A stretch of DNA of 12,665 bases from Actinomycetes bacterium (lineage in GTDB: Bacteria; Actinomycetota; CALGFH01): the NCBI GenBank assembly GCA_030152105.1, contig JASLIH010000164.1, positions 1-12,665 of the forward strand. The letters are read 5' to 3'. The notes below the pieces were generated by a model. It was not told the origin of the DNA. It saw nothing but the letters and a program-made list of their open reading frames with translations, and did no database searches. Positions within the stretch are counted from its first letter, which is position 1; each line of letters starts with the position of its first letter. Below are positions 1 through 6,268 of the stretch, piece by piece. Made by a program: the position numbers and the translations under genes.

Positions 1-645
1 CGAGATCAAGGTGTCCATGAACTGCTCGAACTGGTCCCAGCCGGAGAGCTGGTAGGGCACGCCGGCGGTCGGCAGGCCCTCGAACACCTTGCTGCGGCAG
101 GAGGCCAGCCCGGTGTCGGTCCCCTTCCAGAAGGGGCTCGAGGCCGAGAGGGCCAGGAAGTGCGGGATGTACATGGTGAGGGCGTTGACGATCGCCACCG
201 CCTTCTCGGGCGAGCGCACGCCGACGTGCACGTGGATGCCGAAGATCTGGAGCCGGCGGGCCATCCACTGCATGTCCTCGATCAGCTGGGCGTAGCGCGG
301 GCTCGGGCTGATCTCCTGCTTGGCCCAGTCCGAGAACGGGTGGGTGCCCGAGCACATCAGCCCCATGCCCCGCTCGTCCATGAAAGGGGACAGCTCGCCG
401 AGGGTGCCCTCCAGGTCCTGGCGGGCCTCGTCCACGGTCGTGCAGACCCCGGTGATGATCTCGATGGTCGACTCGAGCAGCTCGTGCTTGGCCTTGGGGT
501 GCTCCCCGTTGGGGTGGTCGCGGCCGAGCAGGGGCAGGACCTCCGACGCCCCGCTGCGAAGCTCGCGGGTCTGCAGGTCGACGATCTCGAGCTCGACCTC
601 CACACCGAGGCTGGACCGTTCCGAAGACCTGAAATCGATCTGCAC
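1..645 (-). CDS. Carboxylate-amine ligase, YbdK / glutamate-cysteine ligase GCS2 family (partial, runs off left edge)
   Basis: This family joins the gamma-carboxyl of glutamate to an amine such as cysteine using ATP and acts in the cytoplasm. Only the N-terminal 215 residues are in the window; family members are usually about 370 aa. The frame reads LGVEVELEIVD at residues 13-23 (metal-binding glutamates), HELLESTIEI at 54-63, and GIHVHVGV at 136-143, followed by the family-typical ALSASSPFWKG stretch and GLPTAGVPYQLSGW. I chose the GTG at 645-643 because AGGGGAAG lies about 5 bases upstream and the protein begins just before the conserved core. It diverges from the RHH gene. The fold assignment is firm. 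Whether it makes gamma-glutamylcysteine or another amide cannot be read from sequence, as many YbdK proteins have weak GCL activity and unknown true substrates. Confidence 0.88.
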   Translation of the reverse strand, partial: MQIDFRSSERSSLGVEVELEIVDLQTRELRSGASEVLPLLGRDHPNGEHPKAKHELLESTIEIITGVCTTVDEARQDLEGTLGELSPFMDERGMGLMCSGTHPFSDWAKQEISPSPRYAQLIEDMQWMARRLQIFGIHVHVGVRSPEKAVAIVNALTMYIPHFLALSASSPFWKGTDTGLASCRSKVFEGLPTAGVPYQLSGWDQFEQFMDTLIS

Positions 646-657
646 GGAGACTTCCCC

Positions 658-780
658 TTGTCTGCTGCCGTTGTCGGGATGATACCGGCCCAGATTGCCC
701 ATGGGGAAAAGCAAGCCGGTCGAAACCGCTTGTCGGAGCGGGTTTCCCACATTTGTCCGTGACCTGGACGGCATTGTCCG
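658..780. promoter_or_regulatory. Divergent promoter region with five TTGTC(C/G/T)G boxes
   Basis: The spacer between the ligase gene and the RHH gene carries the heptamers TTGTCTG (658-664), TTGTCGG (671-677 and 730-736) and TTGTCCG (753-759 and 774-780), all on the plus strand. The last two start 21 bases apart, two helical turns. The last box forms the -35 of the candidate RHH-gene promoter. This is the arrangement expected of a repeated operator, possibly for the neighbouring RHH protein, but binding is inference. Confidence 0.4.
679..684 (-). promoter_or_regulatory. Candidate -10 element for the ligase gene
   Basis: TATCAT on the minus strand is 5 of 6 to the sigma-A -10 consensus and lies 33 bases before the GTG start, leaving a leader of roughly 27 bases that contains the AGGGGAAG ribosome-binding site. 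No convincing -35 is seen at 16-18 bases. Confidence 0.35.
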
Positions 781-802
781 CACCGGCTACGCGTAATACT
801 GT
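774..802 (+). promoter_or_regulatory. Candidate sigma-A promoter of the RHH gene
   Basis: TTGTCC (774-779), a 17-base spacer and TACTGT (797-802) fit a TTGnnn/TAnnnT actinobacterial promoter. The expected transcription start falls at about 809-810, exactly on the ATG at 810, so the message may be leaderless. An alternative -10, TAATAC at 794-799, would have too short a spacer (14 bases) to the same -35. Confidence 0.4.
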
Positions 803-809
803 AATGAGA

Positions 810-1298
810 ATGCAGCAGGAGAAGGTCGTGCGTGAGGTGACCGCCTGGCTGGAGCGGCGGCTGCCCGACGGCTGGTTCGACGGTCCACCGGAGGTGTCCG
901 CCGACGGCGAGGAGATCCTCGTTATCGGTTCGTTGGCCGACGGCGGCGACGACCCGCTGCTGGCGGCGCGGCGGTTCCGCGAGGAGACCCGCGAGCCACG
1001 GGTGCTGCTGGCCGCCGAGCTCGAGCGCCGCTACCGGCGCAAGGTGTCCTGGGGGGTCGACTGCGGCGGCGAGCGCCTGCTGTTCACCACCCTGAGCGTG
1101 CCCGTGATGACCCGCCTGCGGCTCCCCGAGCGGCGGGTGCTCGACACCCTGATCGACGCCGGGGTGGCCCGCAGCCGCAGCGACGCCCTGGCCTGGTGCG
1201 TGCGCCTGGTCGGGACGCACGAGGCCGACTGGATCAGCGAGCTGCGCGCGGCCCTGGTCGCCGTCAAGCGGGTCCGGGCCGAGGGCCCCAGCCCGTGA
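810..1298 (+). CDS. Conserved actinobacterial protein with C-terminal ribbon-helix-helix domain
   Basis: This 162-aa protein has an N-terminal alpha/beta part (residues 1-95, including strand EEILVIGSL and an RFREETREPR segment). Its C-terminal part, about 98-140, reads like a ribbon-helix-helix: strand VMTRLRLPERR, helix VLDTLIDAG, turn ARSRS, helix DALAWCVRLV. RHH proteins dimerise and bind short repeated DNA sites through the strand, so a DNA-binding regulator is plausible, and the repeated TTGTC boxes upstream are a candidate target. I recall similar uncharacterised proteins as widespread in actinobacteria, but I cannot name a family. Start choices are ATG 810 (leaderless), ATG 804, or GTG 828, which has AGGAG at 817-821 with a 6-base spacer. 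Codons 810-827 already show G/C third positions, so I use 810. The gene converges on pepA with 3 bases between stops. Confidence 0.75.
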   Translation: MQQEKVVREVTAWLERRLPDGWFDGPPEVSADGEEILVIGSLADGGDDPLLAARRFREETREPRVLLAAELERRYRRKVSWGVDCGGERLLFTTLSVPVMTRLRLPERRVLDTLIDAGVARSRSDALAWCVRLVGTHEADWISELRAALVAVKRVRAEGPSP

Positions 1299-1301
1299 CC
1301 G

Positions 1302-2807
1302 TCAGCGGGCCGCGCTGCGGCGCTCCAGCCAGGTGAGCAGGGTCCGGACGGCGGCCCCGGTGGAGCCCTTGCTGAGGTAGCCGTCGTCGGACTCGGCCCG
1401 GGCAGGGCCGGCGATGTCGAGGTGGACCCAGGGGCGGTCGTCGACGAACTCCTGGAGGAACAGCCCGGCGAACAGGGCGCCGCCGTAGCGGTCGCCGACG
1501 TTCTTGAGGTCGGCCAGGTCGCTCTCGATGTCCTTGCGGTACTCGGGGGGCAGCGGCAGGCGCCAGGTCGGCTCGCCGGCCTCGGCGGCCGCCTCCAGCA
1601 GCTCGGCGGCCAGGGCCTCGTCGTTGGCCATGAGGCCGGTGTAGCGGTTGCCGAGGGCGACCACGCAGGCGCCGGTCAGGGTGGCCACGTCGATGATCGC
1701 GTCCGGCTTGGCGGCGGCCCCGAGGGCGAGGGCGTCGGCCATGACCAGGCGGCCCTCGGCGTCGGTGTTCAGGACCTCCACGGTCTTGCCGTTCTTCATC
1801 GTCAGCACGTCGCCGGGGCGGGTCGCCCGCCCCGAGGGCATGTTCTCGGCCGAGGCCAGGTAGCCGGTGACGGCCACCGTGACGTCCAGGTCGGCCAGGA
1901 CGCTCATGGCGGCCAGGACCGCCGCCGCCCCCGACATGTCGGTCTTCATGGTCTTCATCGAGTCGGGCGGCTTGAGCGACAGGCCGCCCGAGTCGAAGGT
2001 GATGCCCTTGCCGACCAGGACCACCTCGCCCGAGGCGCCCTTGGGGGCGTAGCGCAGCTCGATCAGGCGCGGCGGGTGCTCGGCCCCCTGGCCGACCCCG
2101 ACGATGCCGCCGAAGCCCTCGGCGGCCAGCGCCTTCTCGTCCTTGACCTTCACGGTCACGCCCTTGCCGGCCAGCAGCTTGCGGGCGGCGGTGGCGAGGT
2201 CGGCCGGGTGCAGGGCGTTGGCCGGCTCGTTGGACAGGTCGCGGGCCAGGTTGGTGGCCGCGGCCCTGACCTGCCCGGCGGCCAGGGCACCGGCCAGCCC
2301 GCGGGTCCCGGACGCCCCCGGGTACAGCACGAGGGAGGCGAGCTCGGCCGGCGGCCCGGACCCGTTGCCCTTCGCCTGCCTGGCCCGCTTGTACTTGTCG
2401 AACCGGTAGGCGGCCAGCAGCGCCCCCTCGGTCACCGCCTGCACCGCGGCCGCCGGATCGGCGGGCAGGGCCTGGGGCAGGGTGGTGACCGCCTTGCGGG
2501 CACCGCGGCCCTGGCGCACGACCTCGGCCGCGGCCCGGCGGAGCACCTCGGCGTCGACCTTGGCCCGCTCCCCCACCCCGACCAGCACCAGCACCGTGGC
2601 CGGGAGCCGGCCCAGGGTCGGAATGGCGGCGGCCTCGCCGGCCTTGCCGGTGAAGCCGCGGCCCTCCAGCAGCGGCGCCATCGGCACCCCGAGGGCGGCC
2701 ACCGCCTCCTCGGCCCCTGGGCCCAGCTCCGCCCCGGCGAACACCGGCACGGCGAGCAGGTCTGCCTTGGCGGTGACCGCGTCGGCCTTGGCGAGGGTGA
2801 CCTTCAT
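1302..2807 (-). CDS. pepA: Leucyl aminopeptidase (cytosol aminopeptidase, peptidase family M17)
   Basis: This cytoplasmic two-metal exopeptidase removes N-terminal amino acids from peptides, usually as a hexamer. The 501-aa length is normal for the family. The M17 signature NTDAEGRL is at about residues 347-354, preceded by the metal and active-site segment GKGITFDSGGLSLKP and then KTDMSGAAAVL. The N-terminal macro-like domain (1 to about 170) is also present. All the expected ligand residues (K, D, D, D, E) are visible. ATG 2807 is chosen because the product then starts MKVTLAKADAV and GGAGG lies 11 bases upstream; the in-frame codon at 2843 has no site and overlaps the promoter. It shares a divergent promoter with the cupin gene. 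Bacterial PepA homologues can also bind DNA; nothing here shows whether this one does. Confidence 0.96.
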   Translation of the reverse strand: MKVTLAKADAVTAKADLLAVPVFAGAELGPGAEEAVAALGVPMAPLLEGRGFTGKAGEAAAIPTLGRLPATVLVLVGVGERAKVDAEVLRRAAAEVVRQGRGARKAVTTLPQALPADPAAAVQAVTEGALLAAYRFDKYKRARQAKGNGSGPPAELASLVLYPGASGTRGLAGALAAGQVRAAATNLARDLSNEPANALHPADLATAARKLLAGKGVTVKVKDEKALAAEGFGGIVGVGQGAEHPPRLIELRYAPKGASGEVVLVGKGITFDSGGLSLKPPDSMKTMKTDMSGAAAVLAAMSVLADLDVTVAVTGYLASAENMPSGRATRPGDVLTMKNGKTVEVLNTDAEGRLVMADALALGAAAKPDAIIDVATLTGACVVALGNRYTGLMANDEALAAELLEAAAEAGEPTWRLPLPPEYRKDIESDLADLKNVGDRYGGALFAGLFLQEFVDDRPWVHLDIAGPARAESDDGYLSKGSTGAAVRTLLTWLERRSAAR

Positions 2808-2846
2808 GGAGCGTTGAACCTCCGTCGGTGCAGGGAGCGGCAAGGG

Positions 2847-2857
2847 GCTAGGCTAGC
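2847..2857. promoter_or_regulatory. Symmetric divergent -10 elements (pepA / cupin)
   Basis: GCTAGGCTAGC is a perfect inverted repeat around a central G. It supplies TAGGCT (2849-2854) on the plus strand, 9 bases before the cupin ATG, and TAGCCT (2855-2850) on the minus strand preceded by TGC (extended -10), with a 36-to-40-base leader for pepA. One symmetric element could therefore open DNA for both genes. No clear -35 boxes are present, so this remains a candidate. Confidence 0.4.
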
Positions 2858-2863
2858 AGTCCC

Positions 2864-3184
2864 ATGGAGCGAACCAGGCTGGCCGAGCTGATCGCCTTCG
2901 ACGAGCGGCGCATGGCCAAGCACCGGGTGTTCGAGACCGACCGCACCCTGACCGACCTCTACTGCCTCGACCCCGGGCAGGAGCAGCTGCTGCACGTCCA
3001 CGAGGACGCCGACAAGGTGCTGGTGGTGATGGCCGGGCGGGTGCTGGTCCGGGTCGACGACGACACCGCCGAGGCCGAGCAGTACGAGGCCGTCCTGGCC
3101 CCGGCCGGGTCCAAGCACGCCCTCAAGAACCTCGGTCCCGACCCGGCCGTGCTGCTGGTCTTCGTCGGCCCCCGCCTCGCCTAG
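2864..3184 (+). CDS. Small single-domain cupin protein
   Basis: This 106-aa protein is a single cupin barrel. Motif 1 appears as G38-x5-H44-x-H46-x3-D50 then G58 (VVMAG); the usual glutamate is replaced by D50. Motif 2 is intact as P80-x-G82-x2-H85-x3-N89. Three histidines plus D50 would bind one metal ion. Small cupins of this kind include sugar-isomerase-like, dioxygenase-like and purely binding proteins, so no reaction can be assigned. There is no strong ribosome-binding site (AAGGGG is 17 bases away), and a TAnnnT element sits just upstream, so the message may be leaderless. Its TAG stop is the plus-strand reading of CTAG at 3181-3184, shared with the converging DUF2461 gene. Confidence 0.85.
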   Translation: MERTRLAELIAFDERRMAKHRVFETDRTLTDLYCLDPGQEQLLHVHEDADKVLVVMAGRVLVRVDDDTAEAEQYEAVLAPAGSKHALKNLGPDPAVLLVFVGPRLA

Positions 3185-3864
3185 GGGACCCGCTCCAGCC
3201 AGCGGTTGAAGGGGATCATGGCCTTCCAGTCGGCCAGCAGGTGGTCGAGCAGCTCGGCCGTCTGGAGCCAGGGGGCGCGCTCATGCTGGCGGTTGAGGAC
3301 CAGCGAGCGGCCCTTGAGCAGGTGGGCTCTCGGGTGGTCGGCCGGCCATGGCTTGGGCATCCGCTGGAGCGGGTCCAGCCAGGGCTCCAGGCCTTTGCCG
3401 GCGGCCTTTCCCAGGACCGCCTCCAGCTCGGCGCCGGTGGCCTCCTCGGCGATGGCGGCCCGGACCCGCTGGAGGTCGGGCCGGTCGGCGTGGTACAGGC
3501 CGGAGGCGGTGTAGAGCCCGGCCGGGCCGACGTTGACGTAGAAGCCGGTGCCGACCCCGGGCGCGTCGCCCTCGGACGGGGGCCGGGACGGCACCGAGGC
3601 GCTCATGGAGGTCTTGTAGGGGGTCTTGTCCTTGCTGAAGCGCAGGTCCCGGTAGATGCGGAACAGCTTGGGCGTGCCCAGGTCGGGCACGTCGCGGCGC
3701 AGCCGGGCCGCGGCCGCCTCGACCAGGGCGGCGAACGGCGCCTGGACCTGCTCCTTGAACAGCGCCCGGTTGGCATCGAAGAACTCCTTGGTGTTGCGCT
3801 CCTCCAGGTCCTCGAGAAACGCCAGGCCCTCGTCCGGCATCCCCGCGAAGGTCATCGTTGTCAC
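3181..3864 (-). CDS. DUF2461 / TIGR02453 family protein
   Basis: This 227-aa protein of unknown function belongs to the DUF2461 family. It shows the N-terminal ALFLEDL-like helix and ERNTKEFFDANR (about 34-45), and the family hallmark IYRDLRFSKDKTPYKT at about 85-100, followed by GFYVNVGPAGLYTASG and the C-terminal RSLVLNRQHERAPWL part. No signal peptide or membrane segment is seen, so it is probably cytoplasmic. The GTG start at 3864 overlaps the cytX stop as GTGA and is preceded by GGAGGGAGG with a 7-base spacer, so it is translationally coupled to cytX and presumably falls under the same TPP riboswitch. The stop is the minus-strand TAG of CTAG, shared with the cupin gene. The biochemical role of the family is not known to me. 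Confidence 0.9.
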   Translation of the reverse strand: MTTMTFAGMPDEGLAFLEDLEERNTKEFFDANRALFKEQVQAPFAALVEAAAARLRRDVPDLGTPKLFRIYRDLRFSKDKTPYKTSMSASVPSRPPSEGDAPGVGTGFYVNVGPAGLYTASGLYHADRPDLQRVRAAIAEEATGAELEAVLGKAAGKGLEPWLDPLQRMPKPWPADHPRAHLLKGRSLVLNRQHERAPWLQTAELLDHLLADWKAMIPFNRWLERVP

Positions 3865-5273
3865 GAGACAGCCTCCCTCCTGGAGCGGCGATTCACCGCG
3901 GCACCCCTCCGGCCGACGGCCAGCATAGCCAGGAAGGCGACAGCGAACGCGGGGATCGAGGCGCCCAGCCAGGGGAGCCGGGCCGAGAGCGGGAAGGGGA
4001 GGTGCAGCAGGTCGCCGAACAGGGTCTCGGCCAGCGACACCCAGGCGGTCACGGTCCCGGGGTTGATCCAGTTGTAGACCAGGAACCCGAGCAGCCAGAC
4101 CAGCACCGCCGGCCAGCGCACGCCCCGGTAGGGGCCGTCGGCCCGGTACATGGCGGCGACGTCGTAGCGGCGGCGGGCGAGCACGTACCAGTCGGCGGCC
4201 AGCACCCCGAACAGGGGGACGAACAGCGCCCCGAGCAGGAACAGGAAGTTCTCGTAGCGGGCCAGGTCGTCGACCAGGATGGCCAGGACGGTGGCGACCG
4301 CGCCGAGGGCGACGGCGACCCGGCGGCCGGGCAGGCGGGGGGCGGCGTTCTTGAGGCTGACCCCGGCCGAGTACAGGTTGGCGAACACCTCGTCGGTCTC
4401 GTCGACCACCAGGACGGCCATGGCCAGCAGCCCCACCGGGACGGCGAGCAGGGCCGCGATCACGTCGCCGGCACCGATGGAGAGCAGGAACAGGATGCCG
4501 AGGGCGAAGAACCAAACCTGGGCCAGGAGGTAGCCGACGGCGGTGCCCCAGAAGGTCGCGGCGGGGCTGCGGCCGAAGCGGGCGTAGTCGGCGACCAGCG
4601 GCACCCAGGAGATGGGCAGGGCGATGGCCAGGTCGACCCCGGCCCAGAACGAGAGCCCGCCCTGGCCGGCCTGGCCGGCCACGGCGCCGAGGTCGAAGCG
4701 GGTCAGGGCGTACCAGGTGAGGTAGGCGGTGGAGGCCAGCACGGCCCAGACGGCGAACCGCTGGAGCCAGCGGCGCAGCACGGTCAGCGGCCCGGCAACG
4801 GCCATGGCGGTGGCCACGATCCCGAAGACCAGCACCCACAGCGGGCGGCCGCCGACGCCGAACACCCGCTCGGAGATGGCGGTGGCGGCGCTGGCGATCA
4901 CGAACAGCTCGAAGGTGGCCCAGCCCAGGTTCTGGACGACGTTGCAGGCGGTGGGGAGCAGCGAGCCGCGGACCCCGAGCGGGGCCCGGTACAGGACCAT
5001 GGCCGGGACGCCGGTCGCGGCCGCCGGGACGGCGGCCAGGCCGAGCAGGGCGTTGCCGACGACGGCCCCGACCACGGTGGCGGCCAGGGCGGGCCAGAGG
5101 CCGAGGGCCGGGACCAGCAGAGCCCCGGCGACCAGGACGAGCAGGCTGACGCCGAGGTTGCCCCACAGGACCGCCTGGTCGAGGAAGCCGAGGCGCCGCA
5201 GCTCGGGAGGGACCGGCTCGATGCCCCACTCGGGGGCCTGCTGGACGGAGAGGGACCGTTGGCGAGCGTTCAT
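3861..5273 (-). CDS. cytX: Probable hydroxymethylpyrimidine (thiamine precursor) permease, NCS1 family
   Basis: This 470-aa integral membrane protein of the nucleobase:cation symporter-1 family has about 12 hydrophobic segments. It starts with the NCS1-typical EWGIEPVPPELRRLGFLDQAV (split between residues 15-35), and has LADYARFGRS in the middle and a conserved FVPLFGVLAADWY segment late in the protein. The N-terminal WGIEPVP reading, together with the TPP riboswitch directly upstream, points to CytX, which imports the HMP moiety of thiamine, rather than to a cytosine or allantoin permease. ATG 5273 follows AAGGGAG with a 6-base spacer. That ribosome-binding site is the 3' end of the riboswitch, so high TPP should lower translation. 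No thiamine biosynthesis gene lies in the window. The substrate is inferred; the family is firm. Confidence 0.88.
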   Translation of the reverse strand: MNARQRSLSVQQAPEWGIEPVPPELRRLGFLDQAVLWGNLGVSLLVLVAGALLVPALGLWPALAATVVGAVVGNALLGLAAVPAAATGVPAMVLYRAPLGVRGSLLPTACNVVQNLGWATFELFVIASAATAISERVFGVGGRPLWVLVFGIVATAMAVAGPLTVLRRWLQRFAVWAVLASTAYLTWYALTRFDLGAVAGQAGQGGLSFWAGVDLAIALPISWVPLVADYARFGRSPAATFWGTAVGYLLAQVWFFALGILFLLSIGAGDVIAALLAVPVGLLAMAVLVVDETDEVFANLYSAGVSLKNAAPRLPGRRVAVALGAVATVLAILVDDLARYENFLFLLGALFVPLFGVLAADWYVLARRRYDVAAMYRADGPYRGVRWPAVLVWLLGFLVYNWINPGTVTAWVSLAETLFGDLLHLPFPLSARLPWLGASIPAFAVAFLAMLAVGRRGAAVNRRSRREAVS

Positions 5274-5278
5274 CTCGC

Positions 5279-5371
5279 GCTCCCTTCGCCGGTACTAACC
5301 GGATCAGGTTCGAAGGGTCGCCGACCGCTGCAGTCGGCCTCTCAGCCCGGTCCGCCGGGCTCCCCTGGGCG
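5279..5371 (-). promoter_or_regulatory. TPP riboswitch (THI element) controlling cytX
   Basis: On the minus strand all core blocks of the thi-box are present in order: GGGGAGCCCGG with partner CCGGGCTGAGAGG (the pyrimidine-sensing CTGAGA at 5345-5340), an optional stem GCCGAC/GTCGGC, then GACCCTTCGAACCTGATC (ACCTGATC at 5309-5302), CCGGTTAGTACCGG, and CGAAGGGAG. The closing helix can pair GCGCCC with GGAGCGC, which includes the GGGAG ribosome-binding site of cytX 6 bases before its ATG. No terminator hairpin follows, so control is most likely by sequestering the ribosome-binding site when TPP is bound. This last point is inference; the aptamer match is direct. Confidence 0.95.
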
Positions 5372-5391
5372 CCTGGTAGTGGCCCGCCGCC

Positions 5392-5420
5392 ACCTTAGCG
5401 GGCGGTCTCGGAGATCACCA
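5392..5420 (-). promoter_or_regulatory. Candidate promoter for the riboswitch-cytX transcript
   Basis: On the minus strand, TGGTGA (5420-5415), a 17-base spacer and TAAGGT (5397-5392) fit TTGnnn/TAnnnT loosely (-35 matches 3 of 6). The predicted start near 5385 would place the whole aptamer in the leader. Confidence 0.4.
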
Positions 5421-5428
5421 GATCCAGA

Positions 5429-5449
5429 GGCTGAGCGTCTGGCTCAGCC
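5429..5449 (-). terminator. Stem-loop at the end of the STEDLR-pair operon
   Basis: A perfect 8-bp stem GGCTGAGC/GCTCAGCC with a 5-base loop overlaps the TGA stop (5446-5444) of the 274-aa gene and lies just before the cytX promoter. There is no T-run, which is common for actinobacterial terminators. It would insulate the riboswitch transcript from the upstream operon. Confidence 0.45.
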
Positions 5450-6268
5450 GGCCAGGCCCAGGAGCCGGTCGACGAACTGCCGGTAGGCCCGCAGGGCCAG
5501 GCGCAGGTCCTCGGTCGAGGCCTCCTCGGTCGCCCCGGCGAGCTGGCCGCGCTGGCCCTGGAGGGCGTCGGCCACCTGCCGCAGGAGGTCGTCGACGAAG
5601 CGGCCGGCCTCCTCGACCGCCTGGCGCGGCTCGTCGATGAACCCGGCCTGGATGTCGAGGAACCGGTTGCGGATTCCACCGGCGTCAAGCGACCCGAGCA
5701 GCGCGTCCGCGTCCGCGGCGACCGGGGTCGCGGCGACCACGGCGGTGTCGGCCGGGGTGGTGTCGGCCGACGGCTCGGCGACCGGGGCCGGCGGGACGTC
5801 GGCCGACTCGGCCTCGGCGTCCGCGTCCTCAGCAACCGCGTCCTCAGCAACCACGTCCTCGGCGGCCGGGTCCTCGGCAACCTCGTCCTCGGCGGCCGGG
5901 TCCGGGTCGTCGCGGGGCTCGCCGGGCTCGGTGACCACACTCTCGCCCCGTGGGCCGTCCGGGTCGGCGCCGGGGTCGGCCACCGAGGGCTCGTAGCCGG
6001 TCCGGTTCTGGTCCTCCTGCCTGGCCCGCTCGTCGACGTCGAAGATGTTGGCCGAGCCGGTCCGGCCGGTCTCGGCCTCGGCCTCGCCGACCGGCCCGCC
6101 CGGCGACGCCGGCTCGAAGGCGCCCGAGGACTCCCGCTCGGTCGTCTCGTCGGTCAGGTCGATCTCGTTGGCGTGGTCCTGCCTGGCCAGCCGCTCGGTC
6201 ACCGCGCCCCGGCCCGAGGGCCGCTGGCCGCCTTCCTCGCCGTAGCCGGGCCCATAGCGTTCCGTCAT
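5444..6268 (-). CDS. Acidic-linker protein with C-terminal STEDLR domain, paralogue of its upstream neighbour
   Basis: I do not recognise a named family. The 274-aa product has no signal peptide or membrane segment. Residues 1 to about 195 are polar, rich in E, D, A, P and G and probably disordered, with five pentapeptide repeats of (P/V)AAED/VAED type at about 126-148. Residues about 198-272 form a helical domain with the motifs IQAGFIDEP (207-213 region), EEAGRFVDDLL and ASTEDLRLALRAYR (250-263). These match motifs of the 187-aa protein encoded immediately upstream (FVDEP, EADRLITSVM, ASTEDLRQAL), so the two are paralogues; here the segment between the motifs is about 22 residues shorter. 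ATG 6268 overlaps the upstream stop as ATGA, giving translational coupling. I recall similar domains in uncharacterised Streptomyces proteins. Function is unknown; the acidic linker could act as a flexible or cation-binding tether. Confidence 0.75.
   Translation of the reverse strand: MTERYGPGYGEEGGQRPSGRGAVTERLARQDHANEIDLTDETTERESSGAFEPASPGGPVGEAEAETGRTGSANIFDVDERARQEDQNRTGYEPSVADPGADPDGPRGESVVTEPGEPRDDPDPAAEDEVAEDPAAEDVVAEDAVAEDADAEAESADVPPAPVAEPSADTTPADTAVVAATPVAADADALLGSLDAGGIRNRFLDIQAGFIDEPRQAVEEAGRFVDDLLRQVADALQGQRGQLAGATEEASTEDLRLALRAYRQFVDRLLGLAG
5823..5897 (-). repeat. Five 15-bp in-frame tandem repeats
   Basis: Plus-strand units are GCGTCCTCAGCAACC (5823-5837 and 5838-5852, identical), ACGTCCTCGGCGGCC (5853-5867), GGGTCCTCGGCAACC (5868-5882) and TCGTCCTCGGCGGCC (5883-5897). 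Each encodes one acidic pentapeptide (core AED) in the linker of the 274-aa protein. The two identical copies suggest recent slippage, and length may vary between strains without breaking the frame. Confidence 0.85.

Noticed and set aside
5823..5897. Regular short repeats as a CRISPR array
   Set aside because: There are no spacers; the 15-bp units are directly contiguous and in frame with a protein linker.
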